From contig JAGQON010000015.1 of assembly GCA_020427395.1 (NCBI GenBank), positions 28,609 through 92,608 on the forward strand: a stretch of 64,000 bases of DNA. The letters are read 5' to 3'. The notes under the pieces were generated by a model. It made no database searches and was not told the origin of the DNA. It worked only from the letters and a program-made list of their open reading frames with translations. A program made the translations under genes and the position numbers. Below are positions 25,366-32,965 of this stretch, piece after piece (the stretch's first letter is position 1; every line of letters begins with the position of its first letter). The stretch comes from Phycisphaerales bacterium (lineage in GTDB: Bacteria; Planctomycetota; Phycisphaerae; Phycisphaerales; UBA1924).

Positions 25366-26581
25366 TGTCAGGAACTCATCCGCAAACTCAAGTACTCTTT
25401 GTCGATGACGAGCAACTGGTCCTTGACGGCCTGCGTCGGCAGTTCAGATCGATGCGTTCAGCGTGGTCCATGAGGTTCGCGAGCAGCGGTCAGCAGGCAC
25501 TCGACCTGCTCCAAGACCAGCCCGCGGACATCGTCGTCACCGATATGCGAATGCCCAGTATGAGCGGGGCGAGACTGTGCGAGCTGATCCGTCAGCAGTG
25601 GCCGCAGACAGTACGCTATCTCCTCTCAGGGCAGACCGATCAGTTTGACCTGCTGGCCGATATCGGAAGCATCCATCAGTTTCTCCAGAAACCATGCAGC
25701 CCGGATCTGCTCAAGGCCGCGATCCTCAGGGCGAGTCCTGCAGCTTACCCGGGTGTTTGCAATCGTGATCGAGCGGCCATCGCCGGGCTCACGGTGCTCA
25801 CGCCGGTTGAGGCTCATCTCGCCGAGCTCTGTGAAGCGATCAGATCGCCAGAGCCCGATCTTGCTGAGATCGGTGCCATCATCTCCCATGATGTCGCGTT
25901 GTCATCGAAAATCCTTCAACTGGTCAACTCGGCTTTCTTCGGTATCCCGACTCGGAATCTGACAATCGTGGAAGCGGTCATGCAAATGGGTGTACAACAA
26001 CTCCGTGACCTTGTTCTAGAAATACGATTCTTCGATCACCAACTCGATGCGATCACCAACTCGATGCGATCACCAGCCGTCAACAGATCGGGGAGCTGTC
26101 CCGCGTAAGCCATAGAGTCGCCGCCGATGCATACCGGATGGCGATCTCCGCCGGGCTTTCTCCCGATCAGGCAGGACTCGTCAAACATGCGGGGATGTTC
26201 TCCCTCATTGGGCAGGTGGCGAAGATAAGCTCACTCCCGGAATCACCCGAACCGACATCGACGGCCCCGTGTCTTGCAGGAAGTCTGGCAGAAACAGATC
26301 GCCAAGAGCACCAATCCCTCGCGCACGCCCATTCAGAGATCGGCGGGTTCCTGCTCGGCATATGGGGTTTCGCGGACGAGATTGTGGACAGTGTTCGCTT
26401 TCAAGAAACTCCGGCATCGAGTGGGGTGACGGACAGAGCCCACCCGCTCCTGTGGCTCCATATCGCGAGATCGCTCCAGCCGAGCTCGGCGCTGATCGAG
26501 ACCGTGGAGTTCGATGCGCAATGGGCCGAGTCGATCGGTTTCATGCAAACGGAGCTTGCAGAGATCAGGAGCGCAGCATGA
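25365..26581 (+). pseudogene. Response regulator with HDOD output domain, frameshifted by a 17-bp tandem duplication
   Basis: The receiver (VLFVDDEQLVLDGL, phospho-acceptor Asp60 in VVTDMRMP, Lys in LQKPCSP) is followed by an HDOD domain (ISHDVALSSKILQLVNSAFFGIP, IVEAVMQMGVQQLRDLVLE). The frame then ends at a TAA at 26106-26108. The rest of the HDOD domain continues in another frame (VSHRVAADAYRMAISAGLSPDQAGLVKHAGMFSLIGQVAKIS) to a stop that overlaps the next gene (ATGA at 26578). The break coincides with two exact 17-base copies at 26041-26057 and 26058-26074. Removing one copy restores a continuous 399-residue protein. As written, the product would be a truncated 247-residue protein. It may be a true mutation, a switchable allele or an assembly error. 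Confidence 0.85.
26033..26075. repeat. 17-bp tandem duplication (2.5 copies) inside the HDOD gene
   Basis: The unit AACTCGATGCGATCACC occurs at 26041-26057 and 26058-26074. Period-17 identity extends from 26033 to 26075 because the flanking CGATCACC and A also match. The unit is not a multiple of three, so copy number decides the reading frame. Confidence 0.95.
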
Positions 26582-27756
26582 GCGAGCAGAAAACGCGTGT
26601 GCTGATGGTCGACGATGAGCCGAATGTACTCGCGGGGTATCGAAGAAGCATCGGCCGCAGGTACGATCTTGTGACGGCGATCGGAGCTCAGGAGGCACTC
26701 GAGATCCTGGTCAAGTGGCCACCATTTTCTGTGATCATCACGGACATGCGTATGCCGGAAATCAACGGCCTGGAGTTTATTAAGCGAGCCAGACGCATCC
26801 ACTCAAAGACAGTGTACATGATGCTCACCGGGAATGCGGACCAGGATACCGCGATCGGCGCGATCAACGAAGGGCAGATCTTCCGATTCCTCAACAAGCC
26901 CTGCGAGTCAGAAACTATCGTGGCTGCGATCAGTGCGGCCAAGGCACAGTACGACCTGATCCATGCCGAGGCCGAGCTGTTGAATAAGACCCTCTCTGGG
27001 AGCGTGAAGCTCCTGGTCGAGGCCATGATGATCTCCGACCCAGTTGCGGCAGAAGCAATACGCTCAGTCCGTGAAAACGCGGCCAAGATTTGTGAAGCGG
27101 TTGGGTTCTCTGCCGAGTGGCGCTATCCGATCGCCGCGTCGCTGTTCCTGATCGGGAGCATCACAGTTCCACGCAGGTCTGGTGAAGAACTCTTCCAAGA
27201 GCAGTACCTCGACAAGTGTGCAACTGCCGGCTCAAAGCTCCTACGCCACATCCCGCGTCTCGAGGAGGTCGCCCAGATCATCCTCGCTCAGCGACACCAC
27301 CAGCCACTCCCTGAGCAACTCACAAATCCCGACGCGGCACAACGGGTCGTGATCGGGTCTCAGATCGTTCGGCTCGCCTTCGACTGGTACGCGGCAAGCC
27401 GAATGGGCGCCTCGTTCTCGCAATCGATCATCGAGTCTCTCAGCATCGGCAAGCAGCACGACGATCGGCTGCTCGCGGCCGTGCAGGACGCATGCGAGGC
27501 GGACAAGACAGCCAACTCCAAGTCAGTGCAACACAAACGACTTGTGCTTCAGGCGAGTCAGCTTCGCCCAGGCGTGATCGCTGATGCTGATATCGAGGTT
27601 TCAGATCAGCGGGTCATCGCGACAAGAGGTCAGGTGCTGACACAGATGCTGATCGATCGCCTGAGCGGATTCGTCGAAGCCGGACTGCTGGCAGACACCT
27701 TTGCGGTCATTGTCGATGAGACATCGCCTGAGTGTGATCGAGAAAAGGCCGCCTGA
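26578..27756 (+). CDS. Response regulator with HD-related output domain
   Basis: A 392-residue protein starting at the ATGA overlap with the broken HDOD gene. The frame is open 309 bases further upstream, but that stretch is out-of-frame HDOD sequence. The receiver has VLMVDDEPNVL, phospho-acceptor Asp56 (IITDMRMPEINGLE) and Lys in FLNKPCE. Residues about 135-320 look like a degenerate HD/HD-GYP-type helical domain: YPIAASLFLIGSITVP, GSKLLRHIPRLEEVAQIILAQRHHQP. The metal-binding HD and the GYP motif are not apparent, so it may not be an active phosphodiesterase. The last 60 residues have a compact beta-rich part (LRPGVIADADIEVSDQRVI). It ends the ligand-sensor operon. Confidence 0.82.
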   Translation: MSEQKTRVLMVDDEPNVLAGYRRSIGRRYDLVTAIGAQEALEILVKWPPFSVIITDMRMPEINGLEFIKRARRIHSKTVYMMLTGNADQDTAIGAINEGQIFRFLNKPCESETIVAAISAAKAQYDLIHAEAELLNKTLSGSVKLLVEAMMISDPVAAEAIRSVRENAAKICEAVGFSAEWRYPIAASLFLIGSITVPRRSGEELFQEQYLDKCATAGSKLLRHIPRLEEVAQIILAQRHHQPLPEQLTNPDAAQRVVIGSQIVRLAFDWYAASRMGASFSQSIIESLSIGKQHDDRLLAAVQDACEADKTANSKSVQHKRLVLQASQLRPGVIADADIEVSDQRVIATRGQVLTQMLIDRLSGFVEAGLLADTFAVIVDETSPECDREKAA

Positions 27757-27851
27757 GGTCTGGTGTCCTCCCAGATTCGGGTCGCGTCCCGTCTGCCATT
27801 CAAACAGGCGGTTCATGGATGCATGGCACTCAGAGTATGTCATAATCGTAG

Positions 27852-28709
27852 TTACTGCAGGTCGAGTGAACGCGTTCGGGGGGTGTACTCGAGGAAGGTC
27901 CCGGTCGCCCGCCACAATGCTTCCAGCTGATCGATGTGCTCTCGCGCTTTGTCGCCAAGCTCGTGCGCGACCTGCGCCACGATGAGTTCCGCTGCCATCA
28001 CGGACGGAACCGAGCTATCAAATGGGCCGACCGCAGGGATCCGGAGTTCGCACCAGTTCTTGGTGAGTGATGCCAAGGGCGAAAGCGGTCCGTCTGTGAT
28101 CGCCACGATCTTCACGCCCATGCCCGCGAGGGTGCGGGCCGCCGTAACCGAGTTGCGCCGGTATCGAGCGAAATCGAACACTACCGCCACATCCCTGATG
28201 CTGGCGCTGCTGAGCTCGCTGCCAGTGGAATGCTCGCCGACGAGCCGGACATTTCCTCGGAGCATTGACAACCCACTCTGGAGCACCGCCGCGCCAGCCT
28301 TGGAGGTCTCGCCCGTCAGGATCCAGATATGATCCGCCTTTACGATCGGCTTGGCGAGCTGGGAGAGTCGTTGAGGTTCCAGGGTCTGGTAAACCTGCTC
28401 GATCGATTCGAGCACCCGGGCACGAATCGGGCCCAGCGAGTTGTCGCGGTGACGGATGCGATGGCTGGGACTGTTGAGCTGATTCGATAACCCCTCGCGG
28501 ATCAGTCTTTGCAGATCGGTGTAGCCCTCAAACCCCAGACGGGTCGCGAAACGCACGATAGAAGGCCTGCTGGTCCCAACCCGATCGGCGAGGTCCGATA
28601 CCGTCCCAAACGCCAGCAGCGTCGGGTCTTCCAGCACAACCTGGGCAATCCGCCGATCGGTAGGTGTCAGCCGATCATTGACCCGGGCGATGATTTCTTG
28701 GATGGGCAT
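27852..28709 (-). CDS. MurR/RpiR family transcriptional regulator with SIS domain
   Basis: A 285-residue regulator. The N-terminal HTH domain (about 1-77) has the family pattern LTPTDRRIAQVVLEDP, TVSDLADRVGTSRPSIVRFATRLGFEGYTDLQRLI. A SIS domain follows (about 115-265; KADHIWILTGETSKAGAAVL, RDVAVVFDFARYRRNSVTAARTLAGMGVKIVAITD), the fold that in this family usually senses phosphorylated sugars or related metabolites. The gene is divergent from the aminomutase operon with 103 bases between starts, so control of that operon is likely. The effector cannot be told from sequence. Confidence 0.9.
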   Translation of the reverse strand: MPIQEIIARVNDRLTPTDRRIAQVVLEDPTLLAFGTVSDLADRVGTSRPSIVRFATRLGFEGYTDLQRLIREGLSNQLNSPSHRIRHRDNSLGPIRARVLESIEQVYQTLEPQRLSQLAKPIVKADHIWILTGETSKAGAAVLQSGLSMLRGNVRLVGEHSTGSELSSASIRDVAVVFDFARYRRNSVTAARTLAGMGVKIVAITDGPLSPLASLTKNWCELRIPAVGPFDSSVPSVMAAELIVAQVAHELGDKAREHIDQLEALWRATGTFLEYTPRTRSLDLQ

Positions 28710-28749
28710 GCTGGCACTCCACTGGTCAATGCGTTACAATCATACCCGC

Positions 28750-28763
28750 CAAGTGTCCACTTG
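28750..28763. promoter_or_regulatory. Palindrome in the RpiR-aminomutase intergenic region, operator candidate
   Basis: CAAGTG-TC-CACTTG is a perfect inverted repeat between the two divergent start codons. Flanking GTTACAAT and ATTACAAA form a loose direct repeat. Position fits an operator for the adjacent RpiR regulator; binding is inference. Confidence 0.4.
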
Positions 28764-28812
28764 ATTACAAAGCGCCCCCAACCCTTGTCGTCAGAATACG
28801 GAGCTCACTCCA

Positions 28813-30243
28813 ATGCCCCAGACTGAAGAATACGTCCAGACCGCCAAAGAGCAGGCTTTCCTCGAGAAGGTCGAGAGCCCCCAGTATCAGCGTGAGATCA
28901 TCAACGGTCTCGCCCCGTTCATCGACGGCAAGGCACCCGAGGACCTCAAGGAGTTCTACAGCTCGCAGGAGCTCGTCCAGCTCGGCGGCCTCAAGGGTGG
29001 CGAGCGGGATGTTGAGAAACGCATGCCGGTCAAGGTGACCCGCCACTACGCCGAACTCGCCCGTAAGAGCAAGCCCATGCAGCGACTCGTCAAGGCCAGC
29101 CCCGACGAGACCCAGGACCTCGCAGGCTCAGAGGACCCGGGCAACCAGATGGACTACTCGCCCGTTGAAGGGCTCCTGCACAAGTACGAGATGGGCCTGA
29201 TGTATGTCGTCTCGACCTGCTCGGCCCACTGTCGCTTCTGCTACCGCGAAGAGCTGATCGCCCGCAAAGAGATCGCCCGCAAGGACGGCACCGTCGCCAA
29301 GAAGGGCCTCGCCAAGATCCCCGAGATCACCGCCTACATCAAGGACTTCAACGCCAAGGTCGCGGCCAACGGCGGCCGTCACCCCGATTCGGGGCGTGAG
29401 AAGCTCCGCGAGATCCTCCTCTCGGGCGGCGACCCGATGGTCCTCAACAACAACAAGATCGCCGCGTGGCTCGCGGCCCTGGCCGAGGTCGGCATCGAAT
29501 CGATCCGCATCGGCACCAAGGAGATGGCGTTCTACCCGAAGCGGTTCGACGAAACCTTCTTCGCGATGCTCGACGCCTTCCACGAGAGCTACCCAGATGT
29601 GGGTGTCCACTTTATGGTGCATTTCGAGCACCCCGACGAGTTCCTCCAGAAGGACGACGACGGCAACTACATCCGCGACCGCCACGGCATCCCCCAGTGG
29701 GTCGAGGATACCGCCGCCGCAATGAACGGGCTGCTCGCCCGCGGCTGGATCACCGTCGAGAACCAGACCCCGATCATCAAGGACATCAACGACGACCCCG
29801 ATGCCCTCCGCCTGATGCAGCGTGAAATGAAGCGCGTTGGTGCTGAGAATCACTACTTCTTCTGCGGGCGTGACATTGTCGCCTATCGAGCCTTCAACAT
29901 CCCCATCGAAAAAGCATGGCAGATCCTCAACGAGTCCCAGAAGGGCCTCTCGGGTGTGGAAGCCCACGCACGCCTCTCGATCACGCACTACAAGGGCAAA
30001 ACCGAGGTCGTGGCTGTCACTGACAAGCCCATCCCCGGGCTGCCCGGTGCCGAGAACGGCGTCGTGATCTTCAAGATTCTGCGAAACGCGGGCAGTGCGC
30101 CTGATCGCTGCAAGGTCTGCATCGTTGGGCGTAACCCCAAGGCAGTGTGGTTCGATGATTACGAGGATCGCGTACTCTTCGATGAAGCCGGGTTGTATGC
30201 CTACACCCGTGTCAAGGACGCCACGACGCTGACCTCGAACTGA
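28813..30243 (+). CDS. KamA-like radical SAM amino acid 2,3-aminomutase, probably acting on a dicarboxylic amino acid
   Basis: A 476-residue radical SAM, PLP enzyme of the lysine 2,3-aminomutase family. The [4Fe-4S] motif is CSAHCRFC (Cys136, Cys140, Cys143), followed by LSGGDPMVLNNNK. Aligned by eye to clostridial lysine 2,3-aminomutase through NQTPIIKDINDD and the IPIEKAW region, the substrate-binding Asp293 of that enzyme corresponds to Arg353 here (FFCGRDIVAY), and Asp330 falls on a non-acidic residue; the PLP Lys337 corresponds to Lys396 (HYKGKTEVV). As I recall, glutamate 2,3-aminomutase also replaces Asp293 by a basic residue. This argues for a substrate with a side-chain carboxylate. 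The following CoA-transferase and aminotransferase genes and the convergent thiolase point to 2-aminoadipate. Not classical lysine 2,3-aminomutase; substrate is inference. Confidence 0.85.
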   Translation: MPQTEEYVQTAKEQAFLEKVESPQYQREIINGLAPFIDGKAPEDLKEFYSSQELVQLGGLKGGERDVEKRMPVKVTRHYAELARKSKPMQRLVKASPDETQDLAGSEDPGNQMDYSPVEGLLHKYEMGLMYVVSTCSAHCRFCYREELIARKEIARKDGTVAKKGLAKIPEITAYIKDFNAKVAANGGRHPDSGREKLREILLSGGDPMVLNNNKIAAWLAALAEVGIESIRIGTKEMAFYPKRFDETFFAMLDAFHESYPDVGVHFMVHFEHPDEFLQKDDDGNYIRDRHGIPQWVEDTAAAMNGLLARGWITVENQTPIIKDINDDPDALRLMQREMKRVGAENHYFFCGRDIVAYRAFNIPIEKAWQILNESQKGLSGVEAHARLSITHYKGKTEVVAVTDKPIPGLPGAENGVVIFKILRNAGSAPDRCKVCIVGRNPKAVWFDDYEDRVLFDEAGLYAYTRVKDATTLTSN

Positions 30244-30260
30244 TTCCGACGAAGGCCGAC

Positions 30261-30971
30261 ATGATCAACAAGCAAGTCTCAACCCCAGCCGAGGCGGTCG
30301 CGGATGTCTTTGACGGCGCGACGGTCATGGTGGGGGGGTTCGGTGAAGCGGGCAGCCCGATCGAGCTCATTCACGCCCTGATTGATCAGGGGGCGAGGAG
30401 GCTCACTGTCGTCAGCAACAACTGCGGCAGCGGCGAGGTTGGGCTCGCAGCTCTGCTCAAGGCAGAGCGCGTCGCGAAGGTTATCTGCTCCTTTCCGCGT
30501 ACCGCCAACTCAACGGTCTTCCCCGATCTGTACCGCAGTGGGAAGATCGAGCTCGAACTGACACCTCAAGGCACATTGGCCGAGCGAATTCGCGCGGGCG
30601 GCGCGGGTATCCCCGCGTTCTTTACACCCGCCGCGGTTGGCACTCCGCTCGCCGAAGGGAAGGAAACCCGCGAGTTCGACGGCAAGACCTATGTCATGGA
30701 GCGTGGCCTCAAGGCTGATTTCGCGCTCATCAAGGGCCGAACCGCCGATCTACATGGCAATGTCGTCTACAACAAGACCGCCCGTAACTTCGGCCCCATC
30801 ATGGCCATGGCCGCCAAGGTCGCCGTCGTGCAGGCCGAATCTGTGGTCGAACCGGGGGAGATCGACCCCGAGGTTGTAGTCTCGCCGGGCATCTTCGTGA
30901 ATCGCGTCGTCGAGGTCGCTCATCCTGCCCACGAGTCAGAACTGGTCGCCGCAGGAGTGTGCTACCCATGA
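30261..30971 (+). CDS. pcaI: 3-oxoadipate CoA-transferase, subunit A (PcaI-like)
   Basis: A 236-residue alpha subunit of a two-subunit family I CoA-transferase, which moves CoA from succinyl-CoA to a 3-oxo acid. Family motifs: TVMVGGFGEAGSPIELI, VVSNNCGSGEVGLAALL, KVICSFPRT, LYRSGKIELELTPQGTLAERIRAGG, NFGPIMAMAAKVAV. The wording of these blocks (GLAALL, CSFPR, LYRxGKIELE) resembles 3-oxoadipate CoA-transferase PcaI more than acetoacetate-type ScoA, from memory of both families. The gene lies 17 bases after the aminomutase gene and overlaps subunit B (ATGA). No protocatechuate-pathway genes are near, so its 3-oxo acid must come from elsewhere, in this view from the aminotransferase downstream. 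Confidence 0.85.
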   Translation: MINKQVSTPAEAVADVFDGATVMVGGFGEAGSPIELIHALIDQGARRLTVVSNNCGSGEVGLAALLKAERVAKVICSFPRTANSTVFPDLYRSGKIELELTPQGTLAERIRAGGAGIPAFFTPAAVGTPLAEGKETREFDGKTYVMERGLKADFALIKGRTADLHGNVVYNKTARNFGPIMAMAAKVAVVQAESVVEPGEIDPEVVVSPGIFVNRVVEVAHPAHESELVAAGVCYP

Positions 30972-31627
30972 GCCCGCAGACCCAAGAAATCGGCCGCACC
31001 CGCGAGCAGATGGCCCAGCGACTTGCGCAGGACATCCCCAACGGCTCTTATGTTAACCTCGGCATCGGCATCCCCGAGTTGGTGGCCAGGTTCGTCCCAG
31101 AGGGGCGAACCCTTATCTACCACACCGAGAACGGGCTGCTGGGTATGGGCCCGTCCCCTGAAGAGGGCAAGGGCGATCCGGAGCTCATCAACGCCGGCAA
31201 GCGGTATGTCACCGCCAACCCAGGCGCCGCGTACTTCCACCACGCCGATAGCTTCTCGATGATCCGAGGCGGTCACATTGATCTGTGCGTGCTCGGCGCG
31301 ATGCAGGTCGCTCAGAACGGCGATCTCGCCAACTGGTCCACCGGCGAACCCGGCGCGATCCCCGCCGTCGGGGGCGCGATGGACCTCGTCGCGGGGGTGA
31401 AGTCTGTTTATGTCATCACCCAGCACTGCACCAAGGAAGGCGAGCCCAAGCTCGTCGAATCGTGCACCTACCCGCTGACGGGACTGGGCGTCATCAACCG
31501 TGTCTATACCGACCTGGCCGTGATCGACATCACCCGCGAAGGGTTCAAGCTCGTGGAGCTGAGCCCGGGTATTGACTTTGACTATGTGCAGCAGCGCACC
31601 GGTGCGCCGCTGCTCCCGTCCTCCTGA
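30968..31627 (+). CDS. pcaJ: 3-oxoadipate CoA-transferase, subunit B (PcaJ-like)
   Basis: A 219-residue beta subunit. ATG 30968, overlapping the subunit A stop (ATGA) and preceded by AGGAG, is preferred over the GTG at 30959. The catalytic Glu is Glu54 in YHTENGLLGMGPSP. Other family blocks: GSYVNLGIGIPELVA, PGAAYFHHADSFSMIRGGHID, LGAMQVAQNGDLANW, AVGGAMDLVAGVK, ESCTYPLTGLGVINRVYTDLAVI. These match the succinyl-CoA:3-oxoadipate type as I remember it. With subunit A it would form 3-oxoadipyl-CoA, the substrate of the thiolase encoded at 32966-34171. Confidence 0.86.
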   Translation: MSPQTQEIGRTREQMAQRLAQDIPNGSYVNLGIGIPELVARFVPEGRTLIYHTENGLLGMGPSPEEGKGDPELINAGKRYVTANPGAAYFHHADSFSMIRGGHIDLCVLGAMQVAQNGDLANWSTGEPGAIPAVGGAMDLVAGVKSVYVITQHCTKEGEPKLVESCTYPLTGLGVINRVYTDLAVIDITREGFKLVELSPGIDFDYVQQRTGAPLLPSS

Positions 31628-31642
31628 CATCGGAATATCGCC

Positions 31643-32965
31643 ATGAGCACCAGCACCGATCTGTCGCGCAGCGCCGCGCTCTACGAGCGTGCGATGAAGG
31701 TCCTCCCCGGCGGCGTCAGCCGCAACGCTGTGATCCGCGACCCGCACCCGCTCTACGCGGCCTACGGCGAGGGCTGCCGGATCACCGACATCGAGGGTGT
31801 GACCCGAATCGACTTCGCCAACAACATGGCCTCACTCATCCACGGTCACGCTGATCCGGACATGGTCCACGTCGTGGGTGAGCAGATCACCAAGGGCACC
31901 GCCTTCAACATCGGTACCGAGATCGAGATCGAGTACGCCGAATACCTGAGCAAGCGCAACCCGAGCTTCGAGAAGCTCCGCTTTGTGAACTCGGGCACCG
32001 AGGCCCTCATGGTCGCGATCAAGGCCTCGCGTGCCTACACCGATCGTCCGATGATCGCCAAGGCCGAGGGCGCCTACCACGGTGGATATGACTATGTTGA
32101 AGTCAGCCAGACCCCTTCCCCCAAGAACTGGGGTGAGATCGACGAGCCGCGCCGCGTGCCGCTCGTGCACGGCACGCCCGAATCGGCGATGAACAGCGTC
32201 GTCGTCATTCCCTACAACGACATCGATCGTTCCATCGCCCTGCTGGATCGGAGCAAGGACCAGCTGGCGTGCGTCGTGTTGGACCTGATGCCGCACCGCG
32301 TCGGGCTGAACCCCGCCAATGCCGATTATGTGCAGGCGATCCGCGACTGGACTACCCGCAACGGGGTCATGCTCGTGCTCGACGAGGTCATCACCTTCCG
32401 CTCACATTACAGCGGGCTGCAGGAGCAGTACGGGATTACCCCTGATATCACCGCAATGGGCAAGATGATCGGCGGCGGGTTCCCCATCGGGGCCGTCGGT
32501 GGCAGCGATGAGATCATGCAGGTTCTCAATCCCCGCTCTCCCAAGTACCTCTTCCCGCACTCGGGAACCTACTCGGCCAACCCGGTGAGCATGTGCGCCG
32601 GGCTGGCGGCCATGAAGAAGTTTGATCAGGCGGAGGTCAACCGACTCAACGCCCTTGCCGAGCGTGCCAAGGCGGGCATCGAGCAGGCGATCAGGGATAC
32701 CGGTGTCACCGCCAGCGTCACCGGCGCGGGCTCGATGTTCCGAGTGCATATGAAGGCAACGGCACCGACATCGTACCGCGAGGCGTACCTCACCCCAGAG
32801 GAGAACAAGCGACTGACGAAGCTGCTGGATCACCTCTTCGAGAACGGGATCGTCATGATCAACTCGTGCTCGGCCGCCCTCTCAACCCCGATGGGCGATG
32901 CAGAAATCGATCTGCTCCTTGAGTCGCTCAGGAGCGGCTTCGAGATGCTGGTCCGCGAGGCCTGA
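31643..32965 (+). CDS. Class III PLP aminotransferase (GSA-aminomutase/beta-transaminase-like)
   Basis: A 440-residue fold-type I PLP enzyme. Features: [20 protein letters not shown] at the N-terminus as in glutamate-1-semialdehyde aminomutase and beta-phenylalanine aminotransferase, [20 protein letters not shown] (cofactor phosphate site), [17 protein letters not shown] (Asp to pyridine N) and PLP Lys274 in [19 protein letters not shown]. It follows the CoA-transferase by 15 bases in the operon begun by the radical SAM aminomutase. Heme-biosynthetic HemL is possible by fold but a poor fit with this context. Given that beta-amino acid transaminases sit in this subfamily, the best guess is 3-amino acid to 3-oxo acid conversion, namely 3-aminoadipate to 3-oxoadipate. 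Substrate unproven. Confidence 0.82.
   Translation: MSTSTDLSRSAALYERAMKVLPGGVSRNAVIRDPHPLYAAYGEGCRITDIEGVTRIDFANNMASLIHGHADPDMVHVVGEQITKGTAFNIGTEIEIEYAEYLSKRNPSFEKLRFVNSGTEALMVAIKASRAYTDRPMIAKAEGAYHGGYDYVEVSQTPSPKNWGEIDEPRRVPLVHGTPESAMNSVVVIPYNDIDRSIALLDRSKDQLACVVLDLMPHRVGLNPANADYVQAIRDWTTRNGVMLVLDEVITFRSHYSGLQEQYGITPDITAMGKMIGGGFPIGAVGGSDEIMQVLNPRSPKYLFPHSGTYSANPVSMCAGLAAMKKFDQAEVNRLNALAERAKAGIEQAIRDTGVTASVTGAGSMFRVHMKATAPTSYREAYLTPEENKRLTKLLDHLFENGIVMINSCSAALSTPMGDAEIDLLLESLRSGFEMLVREA

Noticed and set aside
26138..26581. Separate small gene encoding a 147-residue protein after the HDOD fragment
   Set aside because: Its sequence is the missing second half of the HDOD domain and joins the first half in frame when one 17-bp copy is removed; no ribosome site precedes it.
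28813..30243. Classical lysine 2,3-aminomutase of lysine fermentation
   Set aside because: Both lysine-contacting Asp positions are changed and none of the other fermentation enzymes (5,6-aminomutase, diaminohexanoate dehydrogenase, cleavage enzyme) is encoded nearby.
31643..32965. Heme-pathway HemL (glutamate-1-semialdehyde aminomutase)
   Set aside because: The fold family matches, but the operon with an aminomutase and CoA-transferase points to amino acid catabolism; kept only as a minor alternative.
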